A stretch of DNA of 64,000 nucleotides, taken from positions 1 to 64,000 of the forward strand of contig JASBRS010000040.1 in NCBI GenBank assembly GCA_030149325.1, written 5' to 3'. This document shows positions 1-8,362 of this stretch, one piece after another. This DNA is from Deinococci bacterium. GTDB taxonomy: Bacteria; Deinococcota; Deinococci; Deinococcales; Trueperaceae. The number at the start of each line of letters is the position of its first letter. The first letter of the stretch is position 1. The notes below the pieces were generated by a model. It ran no database searches and had not been told where the DNA came from. It saw only the letters and a program-made list of their open reading frames with translations. The position numbers and the translations under genes are program-made.

Positions 1-2
1 GG

Positions 3-659
3 TTGTGGCGGCCGCTGGGCTCCGTCTTCCCGGCCGCGGGGGCTCCTTTCTCCGTCGACGCCGCTTTCGTGCTGGGACGGTGGCTGCTGGGGGCGCGGGC
101 CCCGGCGCCGCGCCAGCGCTGGCGCTCGGTGGTCCTGCCGGCCGGCCGCTGGCTCGACTTCTGGAGCGGGTCGCCGGTCGGGGAGGAGGCCGAGGATCGG
201 GCCCGCGCCGTCGTCGTCGAGGCCCGTCCGGGGCGGCCGCCGCTGCTGCTCCGGGAGGGGGCGCTGCTCCCCCTGGGCCAGGTGCGAGCCTCGACCTCCG
301 AGCCGCTCTCGGAGTTGCGGCTGGTGGTGGCGCCCGGCGAGCGCAGCGCCTTCACCGTCATCGAGGACGACGGCACCTCCGAAGCCTGGCGCAGCGGGGG
401 CGTCGCCCGGACCGAGGTGACGATGACGGCGGACGGCCGTGAGTTGGAGGTGCGCCTCGCCGCCCGCCAGGGCGGGTACGTCCCGTCGCCACGCGACCTG
501 CGCCTGGAGCTGCGGCTGGGGACTCCCCCCGAGCGCGTGCGACTCGACGGCGAGGACGTCGTCGCGGCGTGGGACGCCGAGCTGCGGGCGGCCGTGGTGG
601 ACCTGCCCGACGACGGCTCGGAGCACCAGGTCACGGTGTCGCGGAGCGGTCGGGCGTAG
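3..659 (+). CDS. Glycoside hydrolase family 31 (alpha-glucosidase type), C-terminal part
   Basis: The gene runs in from beyond the left edge and only about the last 218 residues are visible. They match the end of family 31 glycosidases: a strand with VVLPAGRWLDFWSG (about residues 44-57), the part of the C-terminal beta-sandwich that follows the catalytic barrel, and a distal sandwich with the hallmark IEDDGTSEAW. The catalytic barrel and its aspartates lie outside the window, so the substrate (alpha-glucosides or alpha-xylosides) cannot be judged. The next gene starts 18 bases downstream on the same strand. The family is fairly clear and the specificity is unknown. Confidence 0.75.
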   Translation: MWRPLGSVFPAAGAPFSVDAAFVLGRWLLGARAPAPRQRWRSVVLPAGRWLDFWSGSPVGEEAEDRARAVVVEARPGRPPLLLREGALLPLGQVRASTSEPLSELRLVVAPGERSAFTVIEDDGTSEAWRSGGVARTEVTMTADGRELEVRLAARQGGYVPSPRDLRLELRLGTPPERVRLDGEDVVAAWDAELRAAVVDLPDDGSEHQVTVSRSGRA

Positions 660-677
660 CCTCGAGGCAGGAGGCGC

Positions 678-2150
678 ATGCATCGTCGTCGAGGGCTCGT
701 CCTGTGCGGCCTGGCGCTGGTGGCGCTGGGGGGCTGCCTGCCGATCCCACGCTCCCGGGCCCCGTTGACGGTGCCCCAGCCGAGCTACCGCATGGACCCG
801 GCGGCGGTGAGTCTCGACACCTTCCGGGTCGAGGGCGCGCTCGAGCCGCACACCCCCCGCCGCTACGACGCCAGCTCCGTGGTCCGGCTGCGCGCCCACG
901 AGGACGCGCGAGCGGTGCTGGTGCTCGAGCCCGGCCTGTTCGGCGGGGCCGGCAGCCTCGAGATCCTGGGTCGTCAGTTGGTGGCGGCGATCCCCGGCCT
1001 GCAGGTGTGGCTGGTCGATCGCCGCTCGAACGCGCTGGAGGACCACGCCGGCCTCGACGCCGCGTTGCGCTCCGGGGACCCGTCGATCGCGCTTCGCAGC
1101 TACCTCGGCGAGGGCGGGGCGCCCCCGACCTACGCCGTGCCCGACCGCTCGCGGATCGGGTTCATGGCGTACTGGGGGCTGGATGTCCACCTTCGCGACC
1201 TCGCCGCCATCATCGATCGGGCCCATGGCGTTGCTCCCGTCGTCTACCTGGGCGGTCACTCGCTGGGCGCCAGCCTGGCGGCGCTCTACACCGCCTACCT
1301 GCGCCCGGACGGGCGTCCCGGCGACGCCACGGTCGCCGGCCTGGTGCTGCTGGACGGCGCTCCAGGGCGGACCGGCACCTTCGACCTGCCGGACGCCAAG
1401 GACGGCCGTTCTATCTTCGGGCTGACGGTGGTGCCCTCGATCGCCGAGCTCGAGTCGGGGAGGGCCGCCCCCTACCTCGGCCCCGGCCTGGTGCCGCAGC
1501 GCATCCTGCGCTCGGCCGTCATCTCCCTCTACGCGCGCTTCGCGCCCGACGCGTTGGCGCCGCCGGAGCTGGCCGACTACCCGGTGACGGATCGGGCGCT
1601 GGCGGGGATCACCGCCGACGCCACCTACTCGGAGCTGCCCACCTTCGCGCCGTCGTTGGGTCACGCCGTCGGCGCAGAGACCTCGGGATACGTGCTGCCG
1701 TTCCTGCTGGAGGGCGCCTACGGGGCGGCCAGCCGGACCGTGATCGGGGCGCTGCCGGGGGTTCGGGCGGTGACCTGGACGGCCGGGGAGCCTCCGGCCC
1801 CGACCGATCTGCGCAGCTACGTGCTGTCGGTGGTCGGTCCCGGCTTCGATCGCGCCGAGTGGTACTTCCCGGCCCGCTTGCTGATCGACCTCAGCGCGCT
1901 CCCGGTGGGCCTCGAGGGCGTCTCCGGCTTCGAGCCCGCCTCGGCCGTCCACGTGCCCACCCTCGCCATCGGCGCGGGCAACGGCATGATCCGCGGTCGC
2001 GACGGTTTCGACGCCTACGCCAACGTCCGCATCGGATCGTCGTTCACCACCTACGTGGTCCCCGGCCTCACCCACATCGACCTGGTCTCGGCGCGCGCCG
2101 CTCCCGTGGTGACGTTGTTCGCGCACTGGCTCGAGGCCAACGGCCGCTGA
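678..2150 (+). CDS. Lipoprotein with alpha/beta-hydrolase fold
   Basis: A 490-residue protein that begins with a positively charged N-terminus, a hydrophobic stretch and a lipobox (LGGC), so it should be a lipid-anchored envelope protein. The central part has a GHSLG nucleophile elbow with Ser195, as in esterases and lipases, and a late GLTHIDL that could supply the catalytic histidine; the acid residue is not obvious. The sequence between is long for the fold and may form lid insertions. GGAGG lies 4 bases before the ATG. Neither neighbour reveals the substrate. An esterase or lipase role is an inference from the fold; the lipoprotein call is firmer. Confidence 0.75.
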   Translation: MHRRRGLVLCGLALVALGGCLPIPRSRAPLTVPQPSYRMDPAAVSLDTFRVEGALEPHTPRRYDASSVVRLRAHEDARAVLVLEPGLFGGAGSLEILGRQLVAAIPGLQVWLVDRRSNALEDHAGLDAALRSGDPSIALRSYLGEGGAPPTYAVPDRSRIGFMAYWGLDVHLRDLAAIIDRAHGVAPVVYLGGHSLGASLAALYTAYLRPDGRPGDATVAGLVLLDGAPGRTGTFDLPDAKDGRSIFGLTVVPSIAELESGRAAPYLGPGLVPQRILRSAVISLYARFAPDALAPPELADYPVTDRALAGITADATYSELPTFAPSLGHAVGAETSGYVLPFLLEGAYGAASRTVIGALPGVRAVTWTAGEPPAPTDLRSYVLSVVGPGFDRAEWYFPARLLIDLSALPVGLEGVSGFEPASAVHVPTLAIGAGNGMIRGRDGFDAYANVRIGSSFTTYVVPGLTHIDLVSARAAPVVTLFAHWLEANGR

Positions 2151-2235
2151 TCCGGGAGTCGGCGCGGGTCTCCGCGTCCGGGGCCGCCGGGCCCCGCAGC
2201 GCCTTGAGCGCCGAGGCGGGCCGGGTCCCGGGTCC

Positions 2236-3543
2236 TCAGGCCACGTCGCGCAGCGCCGCCGCGAGCCGCCCGCAACCGTCGTCGATCTCCTTGGCGTCGA
2301 CGGTGAGGTGGGGGGCGATGCGTACGACGTTGCCGCGCAGGCCCCCGCGGCCGACCAGCAGCCCGCGCCGGCGGGCGGCCTGGAGGAGCGCCTCGGTACG
2401 CTCGGGGTCGGGGCGCTTCGAGCCGTCGGCGGCGACGATCTCGAGCGCCTGCATGAGGCCCATCCCGCGCACATCGCCGACGAAGGGGTGATCGGCGGCG
2501 GCGGCCTCGAGGTGCGCGCGCAGGCGCAACCCCTGGCGTTCGGCGTTGTCGGGGAGGTCGCGCTCCAGGATCACCTCGAGGGTGGCGAGCGCGGCCGCCA
2601 TGCTCACGGGGTTGCCGCCGAAGGTCGCGAAGGTGGTGCCGGTGACGGCGTCCGCGACCTCGGGGGTAGCGATGGTGCAGCCGATCGGGGCGCCGTTCGC
2701 CATGCCCTTGGCGAAGGTCATGATGTCGGGCTCGATGCCCCAGTGCTCGACTCCGCACAGGCGGCCCCCGGTCCGCCCCCAGCCCGTCTGGACCTCGTCG
2801 ATGATCATCAGGCCGCCGGCCTCCCGCACCAGCGGCTCGACGCGCCTGAGGTAGTCGCGGGGCAGCACCACGAACCCTCCGACCCCCTGGATGGGCTCGG
2901 CCATGAAGGCGGCGATGCGGCCACCCGGCAGCGTCTCCAGCGTCTCCTCGAGGTCCCGGACGCAGAGCTCGACGAGGGCCTCCTCGTCCAGGCCGAGCGG
3001 GGCGCGATAGCGGTCGGGGTTGCGCACGTGCCGCACGTCGCCGTCGAACGTCCCTCCCAGCCGCCAGCTCCCGTGCGCGGTGAGGCTCATGGTCTCCAGC
3101 GTCCTGCCGGCGTAGGCGTTGCGCAGCGTCACCACCGTGCGGTTGCCGGTCGCCATGCGGGCGGCGGTGACGGCGGTCTCGTTGGCCTCGCTGCCGCTCG
3201 AGGTGAAGAAGCAGCGCTGCAGCCGACCGGGGGTGAGCGCCGCCAGCTTCTCGGCGAGCCGCACCATGACCTCGTTGACGTAGAGCGTCGAGGTGTGCTG
3301 CACCCGCTCGAGCTGCTCGATTACGCGCGCGGTGACGGCTTCGTTGGCGTGCCCGACCGAGACCGTGAGGACGCCGCCGAAGAAGTCGAGGTAGGCGTTG
3401 CCGTCGATGTCCCAGACGGTGTGGCCGTGGGCGCGTTCGACCACCAGGGGATCGTCGCCGTAGTAGGGGTGGACCGCGGGGAAGAGGTAGCGGCGGTGCG
3501 CCTCGAGGATGTCCGCGGTTCGCTCGCTTCGGGGGACCGGCAT
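2236..3543 (-). CDS. Class III (pyridoxal phosphate) aminotransferase
   Basis: A 435-residue fold-type I aminotransferase. Visible hallmarks are FTSSGSEANE (the loop that binds the cofactor phosphate), the IIDEVQTGWGRTG segment whose Asp contacts the pyridine nitrogen, and TFAKGMANG carrying the Schiff-base lysine. It resembles the alanine-glyoxylate / beta-alanine type (AGXT2-like) more than ornithine or GABA enzymes, but the exact amino donor cannot be read from sequence. The ATG at 3543 is preceded by GGAGGT at good spacing, which decides the start against the longer frame reaching into serS. It is divergent from serS and has its own -10 box about 55 bases upstream. Confidence 0.85.
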   Translation of the reverse strand: MPVPRSERTADILEAHRRYLFPAVHPYYGDDPLVVERAHGHTVWDIDGNAYLDFFGGVLTVSVGHANEAVTARVIEQLERVQHTSTLYVNEVMVRLAEKLAALTPGRLQRCFFTSSGSEANETAVTAARMATGNRTVVTLRNAYAGRTLETMSLTAHGSWRLGGTFDGDVRHVRNPDRYRAPLGLDEEALVELCVRDLEETLETLPGGRIAAFMAEPIQGVGGFVVLPRDYLRRVEPLVREAGGLMIIDEVQTGWGRTGGRLCGVEHWGIEPDIMTFAKGMANGAPIGCTIATPEVADAVTGTTFATFGGNPVSMAAALATLEVILERDLPDNAERQGLRLRAHLEAAAADHPFVGDVRGMGLMQALEIVAADGSKRPDPERTEALLQAARRRGLLVGRGGLRGNVVRIAPHLTVDAKEIDDGCGRLAAALRDVA

Positions 3544-3598
3544 CGCACCTCCAGGACGCCATCGGCAGCGGGGTGGTGGGGCCCGACGGGTCGCGCGC

Positions 3599-3604
3599 AG
3601 TCTA
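3599..3604 (-). promoter_or_regulatory. Probable -10 box of the aminotransferase gene
   Basis: TAGACT on the minus strand, leaving a leader of roughly 50 bases with a Shine-Dalgarno sequence before the ATG. No clear -35 hexamer is seen. Confidence 0.4.
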
Positions 3605-3653
3605 GCACCGGCGCCCGGGCGCACGCCGTGGCCGCGACCGGGCGCGGACCTCG

Positions 3654-3659
3654 TAGACT
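3654..3659 (+). promoter_or_regulatory. -10 box of serS (leaderless type)
   Basis: TAGACT lies 7 bases before the serS ATG, so the transcript should begin at or next to the start codon. There is no Shine-Dalgarno sequence in the gap. Confidence 0.55.
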
Positions 3660-3666
3660 GGTACGC

Positions 3667-4947
3667 ATGCTGGACCTGAGGACGATCCGTGACAACCCCG
3701 ACGCCGTGCGCCGGGCGATCCGCGCCAAGCAGCTCGGCGGGGCCCTCGAGAGCCTCGAGCAGTTGCTGGTGGCCGACGAGGAGCACCGCCTGCTGCGGCG
3801 TGATCTGGAGGAGAAGCAGGCGCTGCGCAACGCCAACAGCAAGCGCATCGGCGAGCTGAAGCGCCGCGGCGAGGACGCCGACGGCCTGATGCAGGAGATG
3901 GCCGAGGTCGCCGCCGACGTCAAGCGCCTGGAGGAACGCGGCCGCAGCCTCGAGGCGCGCATCGACGAGCTGCTGCTCGAGATCCCCAACCTCCCGCACG
4001 ACAGCGTGCCCTACGGCGAGAGCGAGCACGACAACGTGGTCGTGAAGGAGTGGGGCACGCTCCCGGAGTTCGATTTCGAGGCGAAGCCGCACTGGGAGCT
4101 GGCGGTGGCGGCGGGCTGGCTCGACCTGGAGGCCGGCGTGAAGATCACCGGGGCCGGCTTCCCGGTCTTCCGCGGCCCCGGAGCGCGCCTCGTGCGCGCC
4201 CTGGAGCGCTACTTCCTCGATCGCCTGGAGGCCGAGGGCTACACCGAGCTGGTCGTGCCGCTGCTGGTCAACGCCGACTCGGCGACCGCCACCGGACAGC
4301 TCCCCGACAAGGAGGGGCAGATGTACCAGGTGGCCGACGGCTACTACCTCATCCCCACCTCCGAGGTGGCGGTCACCAACCTTCACCGCGACGAGATCCT
4401 CGATGCCGACGCGCTGCCGCTCCGCTACGCCGCCTTCTCGGCGTGCTTCCGACGCGAGGCGGGAAGCTACGGCAAGGACGTCCGCGGGTTGAACCGGGTG
4501 CACCAGTTCGACAAGGTGGAGATGGTGCAGTTCACCCGCCCCGAGGAGAGCTACGAGGCACTGGAGAGCATGACGCGGACCGCCGAGGCGATGCTCGAGG
4601 AGCTCGGTCTGAGCTACCGGCGCCTGCTGATGTGCACCGGCGACATGGGCTTCACCCAGGCCAAGAAGTACGACCTGGAGGTATGGAGCCCGGGTCAGGG
4701 GCGGTGGCTCGAGGTCTCCAGCGTCAGCAACATCGAGGCCTTCCAGACCACGCGCCTGAAGACGCGCGCCCGCCCCGGCGGCGCGTCCGGCAAGGGACGG
4801 CCGGGACCGGTCCACACCCTCAACGGCAGCGCCCTGGCGTTCCCGCGGACGCTGGCCGCGGTGCTGGAGACCTACCAGACCGAGGACGGCAACGTCCGGG
4901 TCCCGGAAGCGCTGCGGCCCTACCTGGGGCGGGAGTTCCTGGCCTGA
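3667..4947 (+). CDS. serS: Serine--tRNA ligase
   Basis: Charges tRNA-Ser with serine in the cytoplasm. The 426 residues show the usual order: a charged N-terminal coiled-coil arm (about residues 25-105) that grips the long variable arm of tRNA-Ser, then the class II catalytic core with motif 2 (FRREAGSYGKDVRGLNRVHQ) and motif 3 (NGSALAFPRTLAAVLE). Motif 3 has ALAFPR where many bacteria have GLAVGR; this resembles my memory of the Thermus enzyme. The gene has a leaderless promoter. It ends against gatC, with a palindromic terminator between the two. The tRNA-Ser gene near 53.4 kb is one of its substrates. Confidence 0.98.
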   Translation: MLDLRTIRDNPDAVRRAIRAKQLGGALESLEQLLVADEEHRLLRRDLEEKQALRNANSKRIGELKRRGEDADGLMQEMAEVAADVKRLEERGRSLEARIDELLLEIPNLPHDSVPYGESEHDNVVVKEWGTLPEFDFEAKPHWELAVAAGWLDLEAGVKITGAGFPVFRGPGARLVRALERYFLDRLEAEGYTELVVPLLVNADSATATGQLPDKEGQMYQVADGYYLIPTSEVAVTNLHRDEILDADALPLRYAAFSACFRREAGSYGKDVRGLNRVHQFDKVEMVQFTRPEESYEALESMTRTAEAMLEELGLSYRRLLMCTGDMGFTQAKKYDLEVWSPGQGRWLEVSSVSNIEAFQTTRLKTRARPGGASGKGRPGPVHTLNGSALAFPRTLAAVLETYQTEDGNVRVPEALRPYLGREFLA

Positions 4948-4952
4948 GCGGA

Positions 4953-4978
4953 CGCGTCTCGGGCCGGCCCGAGACGCG
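4953..4978. terminator. Bidirectional hairpin terminator between serS and gatC
   Basis: A perfect 26-base palindrome (left half CGCGTCTCGGGCC and its exact complement) sits just past the serS stop and reaches the gatC stop on the other strand. It has no U-tract, so termination is inferred from its position between convergent genes. Confidence 0.65.
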
Positions 4979-4979
4979 C

Positions 4980-5273
4980 TCAGTCCTCGTCGATCGTGCG
5001 CGGCACGCGCACGAAGCCGTCCTGACCGGCATTCGCGAGTTCCATCACGCGCTCGCGCGGCAGGGACGGGGCGGCGACGTCGGGACGCCACGGGCGGTCG
5101 GGGACCACCGGCCGCACCAGCTCCTCCACTCCGTCGGTCGGCACCTCGGCGAGCTGATCGAAGTAGGCCAGGATGCTGGCGACGTCGTGGGCGAGGAGGT
5201 CGGCCTCCTCGGGATCGAGCTCGAGGCGGGCGAGACGCTGGAGGTGGTCCATGTCGACGTCGTGCGCGCTCAT
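4980..5273 (-). CDS. gatC: Asp/Glu-tRNA(Asn/Gln) amidotransferase subunit C
   Basis: A 97-residue protein of the normal GatC length, with the conserved start (VDHLQRLARLEL-like), an aspartate-rich hinge (VPTDGVEELVRPV) and the tail motif FVRVPRTIDED. GatC wraps around GatA and stabilises the GatCAB complex, which converts Glu-tRNA(Gln) and Asp-tRNA(Asn) to the amide forms. gatA and gatB are not in the window. The start codon at 5273 lies 7 bases after a TAGCAT -10 box, so the message is probably leaderless. Confidence 0.93.
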   Translation of the reverse strand: MSAHDVDMDHLQRLARLELDPEEADLLAHDVASILAYFDQLAEVPTDGVEELVRPVVPDRPWRPDVAAPSLPRERVMELANAGQDGFVRVPRTIDED

Positions 5274-5308
5274 GGCAGCGATGCTAGCATCCGTCGTCGG
5301 CCGACGGC

Positions 5309-6040
5309 CTAGAACCATCGCTGCGCCAACTGGTAGAAGACCACCACCAGCAGCAGCGAGGGAAGCAAGGCGGCCACGCGCAGGCGCTTGATGTCGAGCA
5401 GGCCCAGGCCCAGCGCCACGATCAACAGGCCGCCGACGCCGTTCACCAGGAGCACCCTGGGGTCGTGGGCGGGGTCGGGGACGAGGGTGGCGAGGAGCCC
5501 GGCGGCCAGCGACAGCCCGCCCTGGTAGACGGCGATCACCGCGACGGAGAAGATCACGCCGAAGCCGAAGGTGGTGGCGAGCGCCAGCGAGGAGAAGCCG
5601 TCGAGCGCCGACTTCAGCAGCAGGAAGCTGGTCTCGCCGGAGAGCCCGTTCTGGATGCTGCCGATGAGGGCGAGGGGGCCCACGCAGAACAGCAGGCTCG
5701 CCGCGATGAACCCCTCGGTGAAGCGTCCACGGCCCCTGAAGCGGCGCTTCAGCGCCTCGCCCAGCGCCGCCAGCCCCGCATCGAGCTGCCACCATTCGCC
5801 GAGGGCGCCGCCCACGGCCAGCGCCACCAGGCCCAGGAGGATGCCGGGGGGGTGCGCGACCCGCGTCAGGTCGAAGGCGTTGTCGATGCCGATGAACAGC
5901 ACCACCAGGCCGATCGCCTGCATGACGACGGTGATGATGCGCTCGGGCAGGCGACCCCGCAACAGCAGCCCGAGCGACGATCCGAGCAGCACCGTGGCGA
6001 TGTTGACGATCGTCCCCGACGTCTGATCGAGGAGGGACAT
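5309..6040 (-). CDS. DUF554 family membrane protein
   Basis: A 243-residue integral membrane protein with about seven hydrophobic segments spread over its whole length. It begins TSGTIVNIATVLLGSSLGLL and carries the FCVGPLALIGSIQNGL and SALDGFSSLALATTFGFGV blocks typical of the DUF554 family (YqgA-like). The family's function is not established; the glycine-rich repeated halves suggest a transporter or channel, which is a guess. TAGCAT lies 10 bases before the ATG. The gene follows gatC's promoter region on the same strand and has no evident functional tie to it. Confidence 0.85.
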   Translation of the reverse strand: MSLLDQTSGTIVNIATVLLGSSLGLLLRGRLPERIITVVMQAIGLVVLFIGIDNAFDLTRVAHPPGILLGLVALAVGGALGEWWQLDAGLAALGEALKRRFRGRGRFTEGFIAASLLFCVGPLALIGSIQNGLSGETSFLLLKSALDGFSSLALATTFGFGVIFSVAVIAVYQGGLSLAAGLLATLVPDPAHDPRVLLVNGVGGLLIVALGLGLLDIKRLRVAALLPSLLLVVVFYQLAQRWF

Positions 6041-6078
6041 GTTGGGCCGGATGCTACCACGCGCACCGGCGCGTTCGG

Positions 6079-6789
6079 CTAGGGCTTGGCGGCGTGCTGC
6101 TGCTCGAGCCCCCACAGGTAGGCGCGGGTGGTGATGCCACGGTCGTGGATCTCCTTGGCCGCGGCCGCGCCGAGGTAGCGGTAGTGCCAGGGCTCGTAGG
6201 CGTAGCAGGTCTCGGACTCGTACCCCTTGGGGTAGCTCATGGCGAAGCCGAAGCGCCAGGCGTTCTCGGCCACCCACGCCCCGGTCGGCGTGGCGGCCCA
6301 GTCCTGGAAGTCCCACGGCGCCTGGCCGCCCTTGGCGCGGATATCGAGGGTCGTCCCGAGCTGGTGCTCCGAGTGGCCGGGCCGCGCGCTGGTCTTGAGG
6401 GCGTAGGCGTAGCCGTCGACCTTCACCCAGTACTGGAAGGTGGTGACCTGCGTCTGGTACGAGCGGTAGGCGCTCTGCACCGCGATGGGGTGGCCCGCCG
6501 CGGCGGCGGCCTCGGCCATCGCCTTGAGGTGCGGGATCACGAAGGCGCGGAGCTCGCCGCCCCCGCCGATGCCCGCCTCGCTCGTGGGCACCAGATCGGG
6601 CGGGCTGTAGCCTGCCGGCAGCAGGAAGTGGGTGTCGACGAGCGTCAACCCCCACTGGTCGTAGCCCGTGAAGGCGGTCGGCACGTCGGCGACCTCGCAG
6701 GTCGGCAGGGGGGCGGACGACGGCGTCGATTGCGCCATGCCCGACGGGAGGGCCAGCAGGGCCAGGAGGAACGGGAGGAACCTTCGCAC
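6079..6789 (-). CDS. D-alanyl-D-alanine carboxypeptidase, VanY / M15B family
   Basis: A 236-residue exported zinc peptidase. It starts with a signal peptide ending near ALPSGMAQ (about residue 20). The M15B signature is complete: QSAYRSYQTQ, then SEHQLGTTLD (zinc His and Asp) and EPWHYRY (catalytic Glu and zinc His). Such enzymes trim the terminal D-Ala from peptidoglycan stem peptides. A cell-wall amidase lies two genes upstream on the same strand, which fits a wall-remodelling role. The GTG start is 6 bases after TAGCGT, a leaderless arrangement. Vancomycin resistance is not implied because no other van genes are present. Confidence 0.9.
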   Translation of the reverse strand: MRRFLPFLLALLALPSGMAQSTPSSAPLPTCEVADVPTAFTGYDQWGLTLVDTHFLLPAGYSPPDLVPTSEAGIGGGGELRAFVIPHLKAMAEAAAAAGHPIAVQSAYRSYQTQVTTFQYWVKVDGYAYALKTSARPGHSEHQLGTTLDIRAKGGQAPWDFQDWAATPTGAWVAENAWRFGFAMSYPKGYESETCYAYEPWHYRYLGAAAAKEIHDRGITTRAYLWGLEQQHAAKP

Positions 6790-6823
6790 GGCGCCACGCT
6801 ACCATCCCGGTCTGAGCCGTCCG

Positions 6824-7414
6824 TTAGCCGTCCGGCGGAGCCGCCCGCAGCGGCCAGCGTACCAGCGCCTGGTAGCGCGCGCCTTCGGGGTGCAGGTGGC
6901 TTCGGTAGAGCACCACCTCGGTCACCGGCCAGGCGGCCGAGCTCTCGCGGAAGGCCTCCAGCGCGGCGGTCACCTGCTGCCGCGGGGTCTCGCCCAGGTC
7001 GGCGACGCGGGCCAGGGTGAGGTGCGGCACGAAGCGCGGGCCGGTCGGCTGCGTCAGGAGCGGCGCGAGGGCGAGCGCCAGCTCGGCCTGGAGCGCCGCC
7101 AGGCGCGCCCGGTCGTCGTCGATGCCCAGCCACAGCACGCTGGGGCGCCAGGGCGTGGGGAAGGCGCCGAGCCCTGCCGTCGACACGCGGAAGGCGGCGT
7201 GCGCGCGCACCACCGCCCCGGCCCGGCGCTCGACGAGGTCGGCGTCCGCCGGGGCCACCTGCCCGAGGAACAGCAGCGTGAGGTGCGTGCTGGCCAGCTC
7301 CGGATAGCGCGCGCGCAGCCCCGGCAGCGCTCGGCGAAGGTGATCGACCGCGCGGCGCGCTTCGCCCAGCACGCTCTCGGGGGGCTCGAGCGCCAGGAAC
7401 AGGCGCAGGCTCAT
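6824..7414 (-). CDS. thpR: RNA 2',3'-cyclic phosphodiesterase
   Basis: A 196-residue member of the 2H phosphoesterase superfamily, with the two required histidine motifs HLTLLFLG (about residue 44) and HLTLARV (about residue 133) spaced as in ThpR/LigT. These enzymes open 2',3'-cyclic phosphates on RNA ends to 2'-phosphates and can ligate tRNA half molecules in vitro. Length and start (MSLRLFLAL) are normal. Its ATG overlaps the stop of the upstream amidase gene as ATGA, so the two are translated together, although no shared function is evident. Confidence 0.92.
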   Translation of the reverse strand: MSLRLFLALEPPESVLGEARRAVDHLRRALPGLRARYPELASTHLTLLFLGQVAPADADLVERRAGAVVRAHAAFRVSTAGLGAFPTPWRPSVLWLGIDDDRARLAALQAELALALAPLLTQPTGPRFVPHLTLARVADLGETPRQQVTAALEAFRESSAAWPVTEVVLYRSHLHPEGARYQALVRWPLRAAPPDG

Positions 7415-8298
7415 CGGCTCCGCCCGGCGCGCGAGGGGGCCGCGGGGGGGATGCGCCCGACGTCGCGCAAGTACGCCAGGATGCCGTCCTCGAGGTCCTT
7501 GGCGACCGCGTCGGGTCGCTCCAGGTAGGCGCGGTCGTGGGCGTTGCTGAGGTAACCCATCTCCACGATCAGTCCGGGGGTCCGACGGGCCAGCGCGTGG
7601 CGGAAGCGGCGGGCGTTGAAGGCGTAGTACTTGAGCATGTCGATCGAGACGTTGCGGTCGTCGTCCCCCAGGGCGCTCTCGTACAGCACGGCGCGGTCGA
7701 TGTCGAGCTTGAGCAGGGGATCGCGGGGGTTGCGGAGCGGCAGGAAGTGGGCGCTCTTGTAGCCCTCGCGCGTGGGGTCGGCGTTGGCGTCGGCGTGGAC
7801 CGCCAGCACCAGGTCGGCGCGGTAGTGCACCGGCACGGTGGTGTCGAGCACGTCCACCTCGAAGCCGTCGTGCCGGAGGCGCGCGGCGAGGGCGCGCACG
7901 ATGGCGTGGTTGACGTCGACCTCCTCCACGCCGTCGACCGTCGCGCCCGTCAGGGCCCGGAGCTTGGCCAGCTCCTTGGGAGCGGCGGCGGCGTCGAGGT
8001 GGCCGACCTGCAGGCCGATCCGCACCGGGCCGCGCAGGCCGTTGAGCAGAGAGCGCAGCGGCGCAGCCACCGCGGCAGGGACCCGGCCGCCGTCGGACAG
8101 GGCGATCGCGACGTTCAGCCCGAGCAGCAGCACCAGCGCCGCCAGGAAGCTGGCGCCCAGCCACAGCCGTCGCCGCCGGCGAGCCGGCGGACGGTCGTCG
8201 TGCGCTTCGGGGCCTGCCTTGGCGGACTCGGGGTTGGGGTCGGAACGACGGGGCCCGCGGAGCAGCGGACCTTCCTGGATGGGATCGCGGCCCAACAC
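7411..8298 (-). CDS. N-acetylmuramoyl-L-alanine amidase, membrane anchored
   Basis: A 295-residue protein of the Amidase_3 fold that cuts the bond between muramic acid and the stem peptide. An arginine-rich cytoplasmic start is followed by one membrane segment (about residues 47-67), and the catalytic domain lies outside. The zinc and catalytic residues are recognisable at LQVGHLD, the Glu of GVEEVDVN, VHADAN and IVEMGYLSN. The usual first motif has Pro-Gly-His; here it is Val-Gly-His, a mild departure. The GTG start sits 7 bases after a TACCGT box. The end overlaps thpR by four bases. Confidence 0.87.
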   Translation of the reverse strand: MLGRDPIQEGPLLRGPRRSDPNPESAKAGPEAHDDRPPARRRRRLWLGASFLAALVLLLGLNVAIALSDGGRVPAAVAAPLRSLLNGLRGPVRIGLQVGHLDAAAAPKELAKLRALTGATVDGVEEVDVNHAIVRALAARLRHDGFEVDVLDTTVPVHYRADLVLAVHADANADPTREGYKSAHFLPLRNPRDPLLKLDIDRAVLYESALGDDDRNVSIDMLKYYAFNARRFRHALARRTPGLIVEMGYLSNAHDRAYLERPDAVAKDLEDGILAYLRDVGRIPPAAPSRAGRSR

Positions 8299-8362
8299 GC
8301 TCCCTACGGTACACGAGCCGGCGCGCCCGCGGGGACGGCCCCGCCGGCGGTCGGCGCGGGGC

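Noticed and set aside
569-2491. Long Arg/Gly/Ala-rich frame over the lipoprotein gene
   Set aside because: Composition is that of an out-of-frame high-GC reading; the lipoprotein frame has a signal peptide and catalytic motif.
6079-6789. Vancomycin-resistance function for the VanY homologue
   Set aside because: No vanH, vanA, vanX or VanRS-type genes are adjacent; a general wall carboxypeptidase is the simpler reading.
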